Positions 10,065-19,249 of a DNA stretch of 47,930 bases are shown piece after piece. The translations under genes were made by a program, and so were the position numbers. The notes under the pieces were generated by a model. That model had not been told where the DNA came from. It searched no databases and saw only the letters and a list, made by a program, of their open reading frames with translations. Source of the DNA: Nitriliruptoraceae bacterium (GTDB taxonomy: Bacteria > Actinomycetota > Nitriliruptoria > Nitriliruptorales > Nitriliruptoraceae); NCBI GenBank assembly GCA_020832455.1, contig JAFIEQ010000013.1, forward strand, positions 1-47,930, read 5' to 3'. How positions within the stretch are numbered: the stretch's first letter is position 1; each line of letters begins with the position of its first letter.

Positions 10065-11132
10065 GTGACCGGGACCGAGGACCACGCGAGCAGCACGTCG
10101 TCGGGCACGTCGCCCGCCGGCGCCGCCACCGGACCCAGCGGTGCGTTCGGCACCGTCGCGGCCCCGTTCATGGTGGTCAGCGAGGCGGTCGACGGCGTCT
10201 ACTCGGCACCGAAGGCCGAGGCGACCGCGGAGGTCGCGATCCACCCCTTCGCCCACGCCCTGCACTACGGCAGCGCCTGCTTCGAGGGGCTCAAGGCCCA
10301 CCGCGGGGTCGACGACGTCGTGCGGCTGTTCCGACACGAGCGTCACGTGGCGCGGATGCGCCGGACGGCGCAGCTGCTGCACCTGCCGCCGCCGCCGGCG
10401 GAGCTGCTCGAACAGGCGATCGTGATGGCGACCGCGGAGAACCTCGAGGTCGCGCCGCCGTCGCCCGGCGCCCTGTACCTGCGCCCGTTGCTGCTGGGCA
10501 CCGAGCCCAACATCGGCGCGGCCGCGGCGCCGTCGGCCACCGCGCTGCTGCTGGTGCTGGCCTCCCCGGTCGGGGACTACTTCGCGGCCGGCGCGGCCGC
10601 GCTGACGCTCAAGCTGGAGACCTCCCTGCCACGGACCACGCCGCAGTTCGGAGAGGCCAAGGCGGGGGCCAACTACGTCATGGCGCTCGGCCCGACGCTC
10701 GCGGCCCGCGCGGAGCACGGGGCCGCGCAGGTGCTGTTCGCGCCGGACGGTGTCGTCCAGGAGACGGGTGCGGCGAACTTCCTGCTGCTCGACGACGGGC
10801 GCGTCGTCACCCCACCGCTGGATTCCTCGTTCCTGCACGGGGTCACCCGGGACTCGATCCTGCAGCTCGCCCGCGACCTCGGCTACCGGGTCGAGGAGCG
10901 TCGGCTCACCGTCGACGAGCTCGTGCGCTGGCCCGGCGAGGCAGCTCTGGCCGGTACGGCCGCGGTCCTCGCCGGGGTCGGCCGGTTGATCACCGATGAC
11001 GGGCCGGTCACCTTCGGTGACGGGACCGCGGGCCCCAACACCACCCGGCTGCGCGAGGCACTCGTCGCCATCCAGCGCGCCGAGCGAGCCGACGCGCACG
11101 GATGGCTGACCGAGGTCCCCGCCGAGCGGTGA
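10065..11132 (+). CDS. ilvE: Branched-chain amino acid aminotransferase
   Basis: Class IV aminotransferase: HALHYGSACFEGLKA, LYLRPLLLGTE, KAGANYVMAL, ETGAANFLLL, GTAAVLAGVGRL; GTG start inferred (10041 is an alternative). Confidence 0.85.
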   Translation: MTGTEDHASSTSSGTSPAGAATGPSGAFGTVAAPFMVVSEAVDGVYSAPKAEATAEVAIHPFAHALHYGSACFEGLKAHRGVDDVVRLFRHERHVARMRRTAQLLHLPPPPAELLEQAIVMATAENLEVAPPSPGALYLRPLLLGTEPNIGAAAAPSATALLLVLASPVGDYFAAGAAALTLKLETSLPRTTPQFGEAKAGANYVMALGPTLAARAEHGAAQVLFAPDGVVQETGAANFLLLDDGRVVTPPLDSSFLHGVTRDSILQLARDLGYRVEERRLTVDELVRWPGEAALAGTAAVLAGVGRLITDDGPVTFGDGTAGPNTTRLREALVAIQRAERADAHGWLTEVPAER

Positions 11133-11153
11133 CGGGTCCCGACCCGCGGTCGT

Positions 11154-12095
11154 TCAGGGCATCGCCAGGCCGTGGGACACCCCGGTCAGTTCCTCGGTCG
11201 CCGTCCACAGCGCAGCGGCCAGCCCGGGGTCGCGAGCCGCGCTGGAGCGGTCGACCTCGGTGGGGAAGCCGCGCATCTGACCGGGCCCGTCCGGGCCCCA
11301 GTAGGACCCGCCGGGGACGTCGGGGGCGACGGTGGCGTAGAGCTGGGGCAGCACCCCCCGCGATGCCGGCTGCGCGATCACGCGGTTGCCCAGGCCCGAC
11401 AGCACCCCGGTCGCCCGGGATCGCAGCCCGCCGCCCATCGTCGGCCCGGTGGTCTGCAGGGCGGTGTTCGCGTAGCCCGGGTGCGCGGCGACGGCGATCG
11501 CGGTGTGGCCGCTGGCCTCCAAGCGGCGCTGCAGCTCCGCGGTGTACAGCAGGTTCGCGAGCTTCGAGCGGCCGTAGGCGGGCCAGCGCCGGTAGGTCGT
11601 GCGCTCCCAGTTGAGGTCCGCGAGGTCGATGCCCCCGATCCGGTGCGCACCGGAGGACACCACGACCACGGGCCCCTGTGCCTCGAGCACCGCGGGCAGC
11701 ACACCCGCCACGAAGGCGGCGTGGCCGAGGTGGTTCACCCCGAACTGCAGCTCGAACCCGTCGCGGGTCCGGGTGAGCGGGGGCGCCATGATCCCGGCGT
11801 TGGCGACGATCGCGTCGATCCGCCCGTGCCGGTCCAGCAGCGTCGCGGCAGCCGCGGCGACGCTGGTCAGGTCGGCGAGGTCGAGCGGCAGGTTCTCCAT
11901 CGAGGCCGCCGGCGTGCGGTGGTGGATGCGGTCCATGACCTCGGCGGTCTTGGTCGCGGAGCGGGTCGCGAGCACGACGTGGGCCCCGCGGGTCGCGAGC
12001 GCGATGGTGGTCGCCTCACCCAACCCGGAGCTGGCACCGGTGACCACGTAGGTGTGGCCGTGCAGGTCGGGGACGTCGTCGGCGGTCCAGGGCAT
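11154..12095 (-). CDS. SDR oxidoreductase of the retinol dehydrogenase/protochlorophyllide reductase-like class
   Basis: VVTGASSGLGEATTIALA, VANAGIMAPP, FGVNHLGHAAF, YGRSKLANLLYTAELQRRL. Confidence 0.85.
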   Translation of the reverse strand: MPWTADDVPDLHGHTYVVTGASSGLGEATTIALATRGAHVVLATRSATKTAEVMDRIHHRTPAASMENLPLDLADLTSVAAAAATLLDRHGRIDAIVANAGIMAPPLTRTRDGFELQFGVNHLGHAAFVAGVLPAVLEAQGPVVVVSSGAHRIGGIDLADLNWERTTYRRWPAYGRSKLANLLYTAELQRRLEASGHTAIAVAAHPGYANTALQTTGPTMGGGLRSRATGVLSGLGNRVIAQPASRGVLPQLYATVAPDVPGGSYWGPDGPGQMRGFPTEVDRSSAARDPGLAAALWTATEELTGVSHGLAMP

Positions 12096-12176
12096 GAGGT
12101 GGGCCTCGTCGGTCGGGATCGGTCGGGGTCGTTCGGGCCGGGTTCGGGTGCGCGCGACCCGCTGGTGCGGTACCCC

Positions 12177-12191
12177 CGACCATACGACCAT
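12177..12191. repeat. Short direct repeat CGACCAT-A-CGACCAT in the divergent heliorhodopsin/SDR intergenic region
   Basis: CGACCAT at 12177-12183 and 12185-12191. Confidence 0.6.
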
Positions 12192-12287
12192 CGAACGATC
12201 GCGAACACCGGGCGGCCACGCCGACGCGAACCGGGTGGTGCGACGTCGAGCGGGGTCCTCACCGGGCCTGCGCGGGAGGGACCGGAC

Positions 12288-13070
12288 ATGACCACGAGCA
12301 CGACCACGACCCCACCACGTGAGGTGCGCTACGCGCGGCTGCGCCGCTTCAACGTCGTCGTGGGGCTGCTGCACCTCGGCCAGGCGGTGGTCCTGCTCGC
12401 GCTGGCCAACGACCTCGCCCTGCCCGTGTTCGCGACGTTCCTCGAGGACGATCCGGTGGAGCAACAGGGGATCGGGACCCCGGAGCTGATCTTCGAGCTG
12501 CCGATCGCGGTGCTGGTCGCGATCTTCGTGCTGTTCGCGGCCGCCGACCACCTGCTGGTCGCCGCACCGCGGATCAAGGACTGGTACGAGCGCAAGCTCG
12601 ACGCCCGCGCCAACTACGCCCGCTGGATCGAGTACTCGGTCTCCTCGTCGATCATGATCGTGCTGATCGCGGCGTTCGTCGGGATCTGGGACCTGGCCGC
12701 GGTGGTGGCGATCTTCGCGGTGAACACCACCATGATCCTGTTCGGGCTGCTGTGGGAGCGCACGGTGACGCCGGGGCCCGGCGCCGACTGGTCGGCCTTC
12801 TGGTTCGGCACCTTCGCCGGCGCGGTGCCCTGGGCGATCCTGGGGTACTACCTGTTCGCGCCCGACGCGGACATCCCCGGCTTCGTCTACGCCATCTACG
12901 GGTTCCAGCTGGTGCTGTTCTGGTCGTTCGCGGCCAACATGGCCCTGCAGTACGCCCAGGTCGGGCGCTGGCGCGACTACATCTTCGGGGAGTACGCCTA
13001 CATCGTGCTCAGCCTGGCGGCGAAGACGCTGCTCGCCTGGCTGATCTTCGGCAACGTGCTGCGGAGCTGA
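12288..13070 (+). CDS. Heliorhodopsin
   Basis: 260 aa, 7-TM pattern; TM3 motif RWIEYSVSSSIMIVLIA; TM7 LSLAAKTLLAWLIFGN with Schiff-base Lys K246; E115 at the counterion position; H88 and S242 at expected positions. Confidence 0.93.
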   Translation: MTTSTTTTPPREVRYARLRRFNVVVGLLHLGQAVVLLALANDLALPVFATFLEDDPVEQQGIGTPELIFELPIAVLVAIFVLFAAADHLLVAAPRIKDWYERKLDARANYARWIEYSVSSSIMIVLIAAFVGIWDLAAVVAIFAVNTTMILFGLLWERTVTPGPGADWSAFWFGTFAGAVPWAILGYYLFAPDADIPGFVYAIYGFQLVLFWSFAANMALQYAQVGRWRDYIFGEYAYIVLSLAAKTLLAWLIFGNVLRS

Positions 13071-13179
13071 CCCGACGGCCCGCCGGCCGGGCTGCTCCGG
13101 TACCCCCTCGGTCGACCCCCGGCCGGTCCGGCGCGCATTAGCCTCGGGCGGGCAGCGTCCGCCGACCGAGGATCCGATC

Positions 13180-14028
13180 GTGGCCAACCCCGTCTACGCC
13201 TCGATCATCGGCGCGTGCATCACCTCGTTCCAGCTGTTGCGCTGGAAGGTCGACGTCCAGGGCAGCCAGTACATCCCGCCGATCGGTGGGGCGGTGATCG
13301 CCACGAACCACGTCGGCTACCTCGACTTCGTGTTCTCCGGCTACGGGGTGCGCGAGCAGGGCAAGCGCCGGCTGCGATTCGTGGCCAAGCGCGAGGTGTT
13401 CGACCATCCGGTCACCGGTCCGCTGATGCGCGCCATGGGCCACGTGCCCGTCGACCGCGGCGGCAACACCGGCGCCGCGTTGGCCGAGGTCGCCCGCAAC
13501 CTGCAGGCCGGCGAGTTGGTCGGGATGTTCCCCGAGGGGACGATCTCCACCTCGTTCGTGCCGTTGGCCGGCCGTCCCGGCGCGGTCCGGATGGCGATGG
13601 ACGCGGAGGTCCCGCTGATCCCGGGCGCCGTCTGGGGGACCCAGCGCATCTTCACCAAGGGCCGCAAGGTGAGGCCGGCTGTGGGCACCCACATCACCGT
13701 GCGGTTCGGGCCGGCGGTCTCCTACCGCGCCGACGAGGACGCGATCGACGTCCACGAGCGGCTGATGGGTGCCATCGGTGCGCTGGTCGACGAGGCGCAG
13801 CGCACCTACCCACAGCGCCCCGAGGACGACGCGGACCGCTGGTGGTTGCCCGCCCACCTCGGCGGGACGGCGCCCACCCCGGACGAGGCGCGCCTCGTCG
13901 CCGAACAGGAGGCCGCGGAGCGTCGGGCCCGGCGTCGGGGATCGAGCGCGAGCGGCACGACGCCGTCGTCGAGCGCGGCCGCCGACGCCGACGATGCGGA
14001 CGACGCCGGGCCCTCGGCCCCCGCGTGA
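13180..14028 (+). CDS. 1-acyl-sn-glycerol-3-phosphate acyltransferase (PlsC-like)
   Basis: NHVGYLDFVF (HX4D-like), FPEGTIS; GTG start. Confidence 0.85.
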   Translation: MANPVYASIIGACITSFQLLRWKVDVQGSQYIPPIGGAVIATNHVGYLDFVFSGYGVREQGKRRLRFVAKREVFDHPVTGPLMRAMGHVPVDRGGNTGAALAEVARNLQAGELVGMFPEGTISTSFVPLAGRPGAVRMAMDAEVPLIPGAVWGTQRIFTKGRKVRPAVGTHITVRFGPAVSYRADEDAIDVHERLMGAIGALVDEAQRTYPQRPEDDADRWWLPAHLGGTAPTPDEARLVAEQEAAERRARRRGSSASGTTPSSSAAADADDADDAGPSAPA

Positions 14029-14906
14029 CGCCGAGCGCCCCCGGCGCGTCGTCCGACCCGGGCCGCGGGTCGACGGGCGCGGCCCGCAGCACGTCGGGCA
14101 CGGCCCGCGTGATCCGCATCACCGATCCGCAGGACGAGCGGCTCGCGGACTACGCCGCACTGACCGACGCGGCGCTGCGCAAGCGCTACGAGCACCAGCA
14201 CGGTGTCCTGATCGCGGAGGGGCCGAACCCGGTGCGCGAGGTGGTCGCCTCGGCCTACCCGTTGCGTTCGGTGCTCATCGCCGAGGAGCGTCTGTCCGCG
14301 ATGGCGGACGTGCTCGCGGCCATCGATGCCCCCGTCTACGTCGTCGACCGCGATCTGCTCTACGAGGTGGTGCGCTTCAAGCTGCACCAGGGCGTGATCG
14401 CCTGTGCGGGCCGGCTGCCGCCCGCGGAACCGTCGACCGTGACGGCCGCCGCGCAGCGGCTCGCGGTGCTCGAGGGCGTCGGCGATCACGAGAACCTCGG
14501 CACCCTGTTCCGCTCGGCGCGGGCGCTCGCCATCGACGCCGTCGTGCTCGGACCGGGCTGCGCGGACCCGCTCTACCGGCGCAGCGTCCGGGTCTCCATG
14601 GGCCACGTCCTGCACGTCGCGCACACCCGGGTGCCCGACATCGTCGAGGTGCAACGCGACCTGCAGGCCGACGGCATCACCACCCTGGCCCTGACCCCCG
14701 CCGCGGACGCGACCGACCTGCGCGACCTCGAACTCCCGGCCGGTGCCCGCACCGCCGTGCTGCTCGGCGCGGAGGGACCGGGTCTCAGCGACGCCGCGCT
14801 CGCGGCCGCCGATCACCGCGTACGGATCGCGATGCACGCCGGGGTCGACTCGCTCAACGTCGCGATGGCCGCGACGGTCGCCTTCGCCCACCTCGCCCCC
14901 CGCTGA
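14025..14906 (+). CDS. TrmH/SpoU family RNA methyltransferase
   Basis: VLEGVGDHENLGTLFRSA, VLLGAEGPGLSD, DSLNVAMAATVAFAHL; GTGA overlap with the preceding stop. Confidence 0.87.
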   Translation: MTPSAPGASSDPGRGSTGAARSTSGTARVIRITDPQDERLADYAALTDAALRKRYEHQHGVLIAEGPNPVREVVASAYPLRSVLIAEERLSAMADVLAAIDAPVYVVDRDLLYEVVRFKLHQGVIACAGRLPPAEPSTVTAAAQRLAVLEGVGDHENLGTLFRSARALAIDAVVLGPGCADPLYRRSVRVSMGHVLHVAHTRVPDIVEVQRDLQADGITTLALTPAADATDLRDLELPAGARTAVLLGAEGPGLSDAALAAADHRVRIAMHAGVDSLNVAMAATVAFAHLAPR

Positions 14907-15021
14907 GGGCACCGCCCGTGCGCCATCGCCCCGGCGCCACCGCTCGCGTCCCACCGCTCGCGTCCGGTGGACCGGGCCGCCCCACCGGTGGATGATGTCC
15001 CCGGCGGTCAGGGAGGCGGGC

Positions 15022-15952
15022 ATGGGTCGAGTCGAGCGTGGGCGGGCCGCGCAGCGCGCCCGGCTCGAGGCGGCGGAGTCCGAGGTCTTCGCCCACTACC
15101 GCGTCGAGGCCACCTCGGAGGCGCTCGTGCTCGCCGACCCGGCGGTCACGACGCGGGTCGTGCGGCTCGGGTCCGGACCGGCCACCGTGCTGCTCCACGG
15201 CGGTGGGATGACCTCGACGGTCTGGGCGCCACTGCTGCCGTACCTGCGCGGTCGCTCGCTGTACCTCGTCGACCTGCCGGGCTGCGGTCCCGGGGATGCG
15301 TTCGACTACCGGGGGGGTCGACCTGCCCCGGCACCAGAGCGCGTTCGTCGGATCGGTCCTCGACGCGCTGGAACTGGAGCAGCCCGCCCTGGTCGGTGCG
15401 TCGCTCGGGGGTTGGTTCGCGCTTCGCTTCGCGGTCGATCACCCCGAGCGCATCGCGGCGCTGGCGCTGATCACCGCGCCGGCGATGGCGTTGCCCGGCG
15501 CGCGCATGCCACTCGTCATGGCGTTGCCCAGCACCTGGCTCGGGCGGCAGCTCGGGGCCGTGTCCCCGCCGCCCTCGGCGAGGATGATGCGTCGGACGCT
15601 GGCGTCGATCGGTGGCAAGGGATCGGTCGACGGGGCCCCGAACGCCATGTTCGAGGCGTTGGGTGCCGCGATGTCGCTCGCCACCCCGACCGTCGCGACC
15701 CTCGACATGTGTCGGTGGCGCACGCCGCACGCGCACCTGCAGGTGACCGACGCGGAGCTGGCGGCCTGCCCGGTACCCGTGCTGCTGGTGTGGGGTGAGC
15801 AGGACATCGTGCAGGGCCCCGAGGCGGGGGCCCGGGCCGCTCGCGTGCTCCCGCACGGTCGGCTCGAGGTGCTGCCAGGCGGTCACGGCCTGTGGTTCGA
15901 GCACCCGCAGCGGTGCGGTGCGCTCCTCAGCGACTTCCTGGGGACCGCGTGA
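15022..15952 (+). pseudogene. Alpha/beta hydrolase, frameshifted at a G7 run (or sequencing error)
   Basis: N-terminal half (VLLHGGGMTSTVWAPLL...DLPGCGPGDAFDYRG) is in one frame; C-terminal half (HQSAFVGSVLDALELEQPALVGASLGGWFALRFA...LLVWGEQD...GGHGLW) is in another; frames join at GGGGGGG 15311-15317. Confidence 0.85.
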
Positions 15953-16128
15953 GGGCGGCCGGCCCCCGTCGGCGTCCCCGCGTGATCGCGCTGGGGAGCA
16001 GTCGCGCGCCCGACGGGCTGCAACGGCCGCGGTTATGCACTGCTATGGGTCGCGGTCCAGCGGCCGCGGCGCTGACGGGAGTCCAACGCTGCAGCACGGC
16101 CCGCGACCTCCGCGAGGCAGGCAGCGTG

Positions 16129-16173
16129 GTTGCGTAGCGATCGCCGCACCCAGCGCGGCCATCGCTACGCAAC
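16129..16173. repeat. Long inverted repeat / hairpin upstream of higBA
   Basis: GTTGCGTAGCGAT (16129-16141) and ATCGCTACGCAAC (16161-16173), perfect 13-bp arms, plus inner GCCGC/GCGGC after one mismatch. Confidence 0.85.
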
Positions 16174-16238
16174 GCCAGTGATGGCCAACCGCTAGAGCGA
16201 GTCCGGGCTGGTGTCGTCCCGCTCGACTGTTGCGGCGG

Positions 16239-16379
16239 TCAACGGTGCTGGCGGGCTTGTTCGACGAGGTGGCGGGTGGCGATGGCGGCGGCTTGGTGGG
16301 CGTTGTCGCAACGCTGCGCTACCACGCGTGACCAGACCTGATCATCAACACCGGACGCTGCGGCCAACCGTCGACGTGC
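16239..16379 (-). pseudogene. Orphan C-terminal coding fragment (about 46 aa, no start codon)
   Basis: Minus-strand frame reads ARRRLAAASGVDDQVWSRVVAQRCDNAHQAAAIATRHLVEQARQHR*; protein-like, but preceded by an in-frame stop. Confidence 0.35.
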
Positions 16380-16410
16380 TCATTACGCGAGACCCCCGGG
16401 CTGCCGATCC

Positions 16411-16446
16411 TTGCAGATTGCGCAATACGCAACTCCAGGGTAGGGT
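16411..16446 (+). promoter_or_regulatory. Putative higBA promoter/operator
   Basis: TTGCGC (16418) - N17 - TAGGGT (16441); the -35 overlaps the palindrome ATTGCGCAAT (16417-16426) and TTGCG-N5-CGCAA (16418-16432). Confidence 0.45.
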
Positions 16447-16464
16447 CGTAGAGGGAGGTTTCGA

Positions 16465-16740
16465 ATGGAGATGGAGTACGGCGACGAGGCCACGCGCCAG
16501 CTCCACCTCGAGGGCATCAGCTACGGGAAAGGCTTCGACAAGCAGGCGCTCATGCGACTGAATCGGATCAAGGCTGCCGTCGATCAGCGCGACCTCAGCG
16601 CCCTGAAGGGCAACCGGTTCGAGAAGCTCAGAGGCGACCGGGCAGGGAGCTACTCCATCCGCATCAACGACCAGTGGCGCATCACCTTTCGGATCGAGAA
16701 CAACCGGGCACTCGATGTGACCATCGAGGACTACCACTGA
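16465..16740 (+). CDS. higB: HigB/RelE-type mRNA interferase toxin
   Basis: GKGFDKQALMRLNRIKAAVDQRDLSALKGNRFEKLRGDRAGSYSIRINDQWRITFRIENN. Confidence 0.9.
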   Translation: MEMEYGDEATRQLHLEGISYGKGFDKQALMRLNRIKAAVDQRDLSALKGNRFEKLRGDRAGSYSIRINDQWRITFRIENNRALDVTIEDYH

Positions 16741-16753
16741 GAGGCGAACCACG

Positions 16754-17017
16754 ATGACGACGAAGGTGAGCTTGGCCATCCACCCGGGCGAGCACATCGC
16801 CGATGAACTCGCCGAGCGCGGCATGACCGCTGCCGCGCTTGCCGTGGCCATGGGTGTCGATGCCGGGCGCGTGTCACGGCTGGTCAACGCGCAGGTCTCC
16901 GTGACCGGGGACACGGCAATCCGGCTCGCGGATGCCTTCGGGACCTCCGCCGAGTTCTGGATGCGCCTCCAAGGCGACTACGACCTCGCCCGAGCACGTG
17001 AGGCGCGTGTCGCCTGA
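16754..17017 (+). CDS. higA: HigA-family antitoxin (XRE HTH)
   Basis: IHPGEHIADELAERGMTAAALAVAMGVDAGRVSRLVN...SAEFWMRLQGDYDLARA. Confidence 0.92.
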   Translation: MTTKVSLAIHPGEHIADELAERGMTAAALAVAMGVDAGRVSRLVNAQVSVTGDTAIRLADAFGTSAEFWMRLQGDYDLARAREARVA

Positions 17018-17086
17018 CCAGCATCAACCTCGCTCAACGCGACGGCTCCGGGTGTCGAGCGCTGCACGTGGGTAAGCAAGCCGGTT

Positions 17087-17125
17087 GGGGCGTGTGGTTG
17101 CCCACAGCAACGAACCACACGCCCC
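17087..17125. repeat. Long inverted repeat / hairpin downstream of higBA
   Basis: GGGGCGTGTGGTT (17087-17099) and AACCACACGCCCC (17113-17125), perfect 13-bp arms, 13-nt spacer. Confidence 0.88.
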
Positions 17126-17225
17126 GATGTCACGCCGAGCAACCGGGTAGAACACGCCCGTTGGCGCGCGATCGGGATCCGACGACCTCGCAACGCGAAC
17201 TCACGGGGCCCTTCGGCACCGGGAC

Positions 17226-18713
17226 TCAGGCAGCGAGTTCGTCGAGATCGGTGATCGAGGCCAGCTCCCCGTCGAGGGTGAGCCGCAGCTCGTAGGAGCG
17301 TTCGCGCAGGTCGACGCGCAGCTCGGCCACCTCGTCGTCGTGGGTCCAGCGCATCGCGAGCTGACCCTGGTCGTGGCCCTCGTCGAGCAGCTCCCACGTA
17401 CCCGCGAACGCGGGGTGGGTGTTGCGCAGGCGGCAGGCAGCCAGCAGCCGCTGGACGACCGGCTTGCGCAGGGCCTGCTCGACCTCCTCGGCCGTGTAGT
17501 GGTGCCGGTTGATGTCCCGGCCGACCCCGGTGCGTTGCAGCAGTTCCACGTCGTTGTGCCCGGCGAGCAGCCCCACGTAGTAGATCTGCGGCACACCGGG
17601 CAGCCACAGTTGCAGCAGCCGGGCGATGAGGTAGTTGCGGCGGCTCGCGCCCAGCGCGTCGAAGAAGGTGCAGTTGACCTGGTAGAGGTCGACGTTGGAG
17701 GCGGCGGCGCCGGTCGCGAGCCGTGAGGTGTCGTGCGAGTGCTCGTGGATCCCCTCCACGAGCGCGTCGATCTCGTCCGCGTCGAGCAGGCCGAGGTGCG
17801 CCACGTCGGCGGTGTCCGGGCCGACGTCGATCACCCCGATGCCGTCGTGGGTGTCGAGGACCGTCACCGCGTTGCGCGGCCGGATCTGGCACCAGTGCCG
17901 CAGCCGTTCGGCGTTGCCGGTGTACAGCGCGTGCAGCACCAGCGGCGGCAGCGCGAAGTCGTACACGTGGTCGACGCGCGCGGCGATCTCCACCTGCCTG
18001 CGCCAGTAGCTGTGGACCTCGACCAGGATGGCGATGCCCCGCTCGTGGGCCCGGGCCGTGAGCTCGTCGATGAACGCGAAGGTCTCCTCGGTCATGAACG
18101 ACGAGGTCCCTGGCGTCTTGATCGCGTACCCGATGGCGTCGAGACGGACCACCTCGATGTTGTGGTCCCGGAAGCGGTCCAGGATGGAGTCGAGGTAGGC
18201 GACCCCCTCCGGCGAGCGCACGTCGATGTCGATCTGGTCGGTGGTGAACGTCGTCCACACGATGCGCCTGGAGCGGTCCGCGAGCTGCACCGGCGTCAGC
18301 GGCAGACCGGGCCGCGGCCGGTAGATCCGCGTGAGCAGGTCCTCGCTCGCGCCGTCGGGGAACACCCGGTCGAGGGTCAGGAACAGCCCCGCCCACGCGG
18401 AGTCCTCCCCGTGGGCGAGGAAGTCCTGGAACTGCGGCGAGGCGGACGAGATGTGGTTGACGATCAGGTCGGCCATGATCGGGGTGTGGGCCCCGAGCGC
18501 CTCCACGTCCGCCCAGGTCCCGAGCCGCGGGTCGACCGCCCGGTGATCGGCCGGATCGAAGCCCGCGTCGGCGCCATCGATCGGGTCGAAGAAGGGCAGG
18601 ACGTGCACGCCGCCGAAGGCCCCGGCGAGCGGACCCGCCAGCATCCGGTCCAGGCCGGGAAGGTCGCCGGCGAGGCGATCCGCGTAGGTGATGAGCTGGA
18701 CCTGGTTGCGCAC
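17226..18713 (-). CDS. GH13_18-type sugar phosphorylase (sucrose phosphorylase-like)
   Basis: [74 protein letters not shown] start inferred. Confidence 0.86.
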   Translation of the reverse strand: MRNQVQLITYADRLAGDLPGLDRMLAGPLAGAFGGVHVLPFFDPIDGADAGFDPADHRAVDPRLGTWADVEALGAHTPIMADLIVNHISSASPQFQDFLAHGEDSAWAGLFLTLDRVFPDGASEDLLTRIYRPRPGLPLTPVQLADRSRRIVWTTFTTDQIDIDVRSPEGVAYLDSILDRFRDHNIEVVRLDAIGYAIKTPGTSSFMTEETFAFIDELTARAHERGIAILVEVHSYWRRQVEIAARVDHVYDFALPPLVLHALYTGNAERLRHWCQIRPRNAVTVLDTHDGIGVIDVGPDTADVAHLGLLDADEIDALVEGIHEHSHDTSRLATGAAASNVDLYQVNCTFFDALGASRRNYLIARLLQLWLPGVPQIYYVGLLAGHNDVELLQRTGVGRDINRHHYTAEEVEQALRKPVVQRLLAACRLRNTHPAFAGTWELLDEGHDQGQLAMRWTHDDEVAELRVDLRERSYELRLTLDGELASITDLDELAA

Positions 18714-18793
18714 GCTGGAGCCGTCCACGGTCGTCGCACGGGTGAGGGCGTCGTGCGAGCCTAGGCGCGGGATCGTGGCACTAGCCTCCGAGC

Positions 18794-19249
18794 ATGCCCG
18801 ATCCGCACCCACTCAGCTCCGCCGCCGCGTCGAGCGCCGCGTCGACGACGATCGACGTGCGCTTCTACGAGCTCGACCCCTACGGCCACGTGAACCACGG
18901 CGTCTACCTCAACTACTTCGAGGTGGCCCGGATCGAACTGCTCGATGCGATCGGGTTCGGCCTGCCCCGGCTCGGGGCGCTGGGGTTCCACCTCGTGGTG
19001 GTGGAGGCCAGGGTGCGCTTCCACGCACCCGCCCACGCGGGCGACCGGTTGACGGTGACCAGCCGCCTGCGCTCGTTGCGGCGTACCTCGGCGGTGTGGG
19101 ACCAGACCCTCGACCGCGCCGGGACCGTGATCGCCACCAACGAGGTGCGCTCGGGCATCACCGACACCACGGGACGCCCCACCGCCGCCCCACCCGAGCT
19201 GCTGGAGGCGTTGGCGCCGTTCCGCATCGACGACGACAGGACCAGCTGA
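18794..19249 (+). CDS. Acyl-CoA thioesterase (hotdog fold, YbgC/4HBT-like)
   Basis: [29 protein letters not shown]. Confidence 0.85.
   Translation: MPDPHPLSSAAASSAASTTIDVRFYELDPYGHVNHGVYLNYFEVARIELLDAIGFGLPRLGALGFHLVVVEARVRFHAPAHAGDRLTVTSRLRSLRRTSAVWDQTLDRAGTVIATNEVRSGITDTTGRPTAAPPELLEALAPFRIDDDRTS

Noticed and set aside
15953-16464. Possible tRNA, structured ncRNA or CRISPR in the noncoding stretch before higBA
   Set aside because: No cloverleaf, CCA or anticodon pattern, and no regularly spaced repeats; only one long hairpin and a coding remnant are supported.
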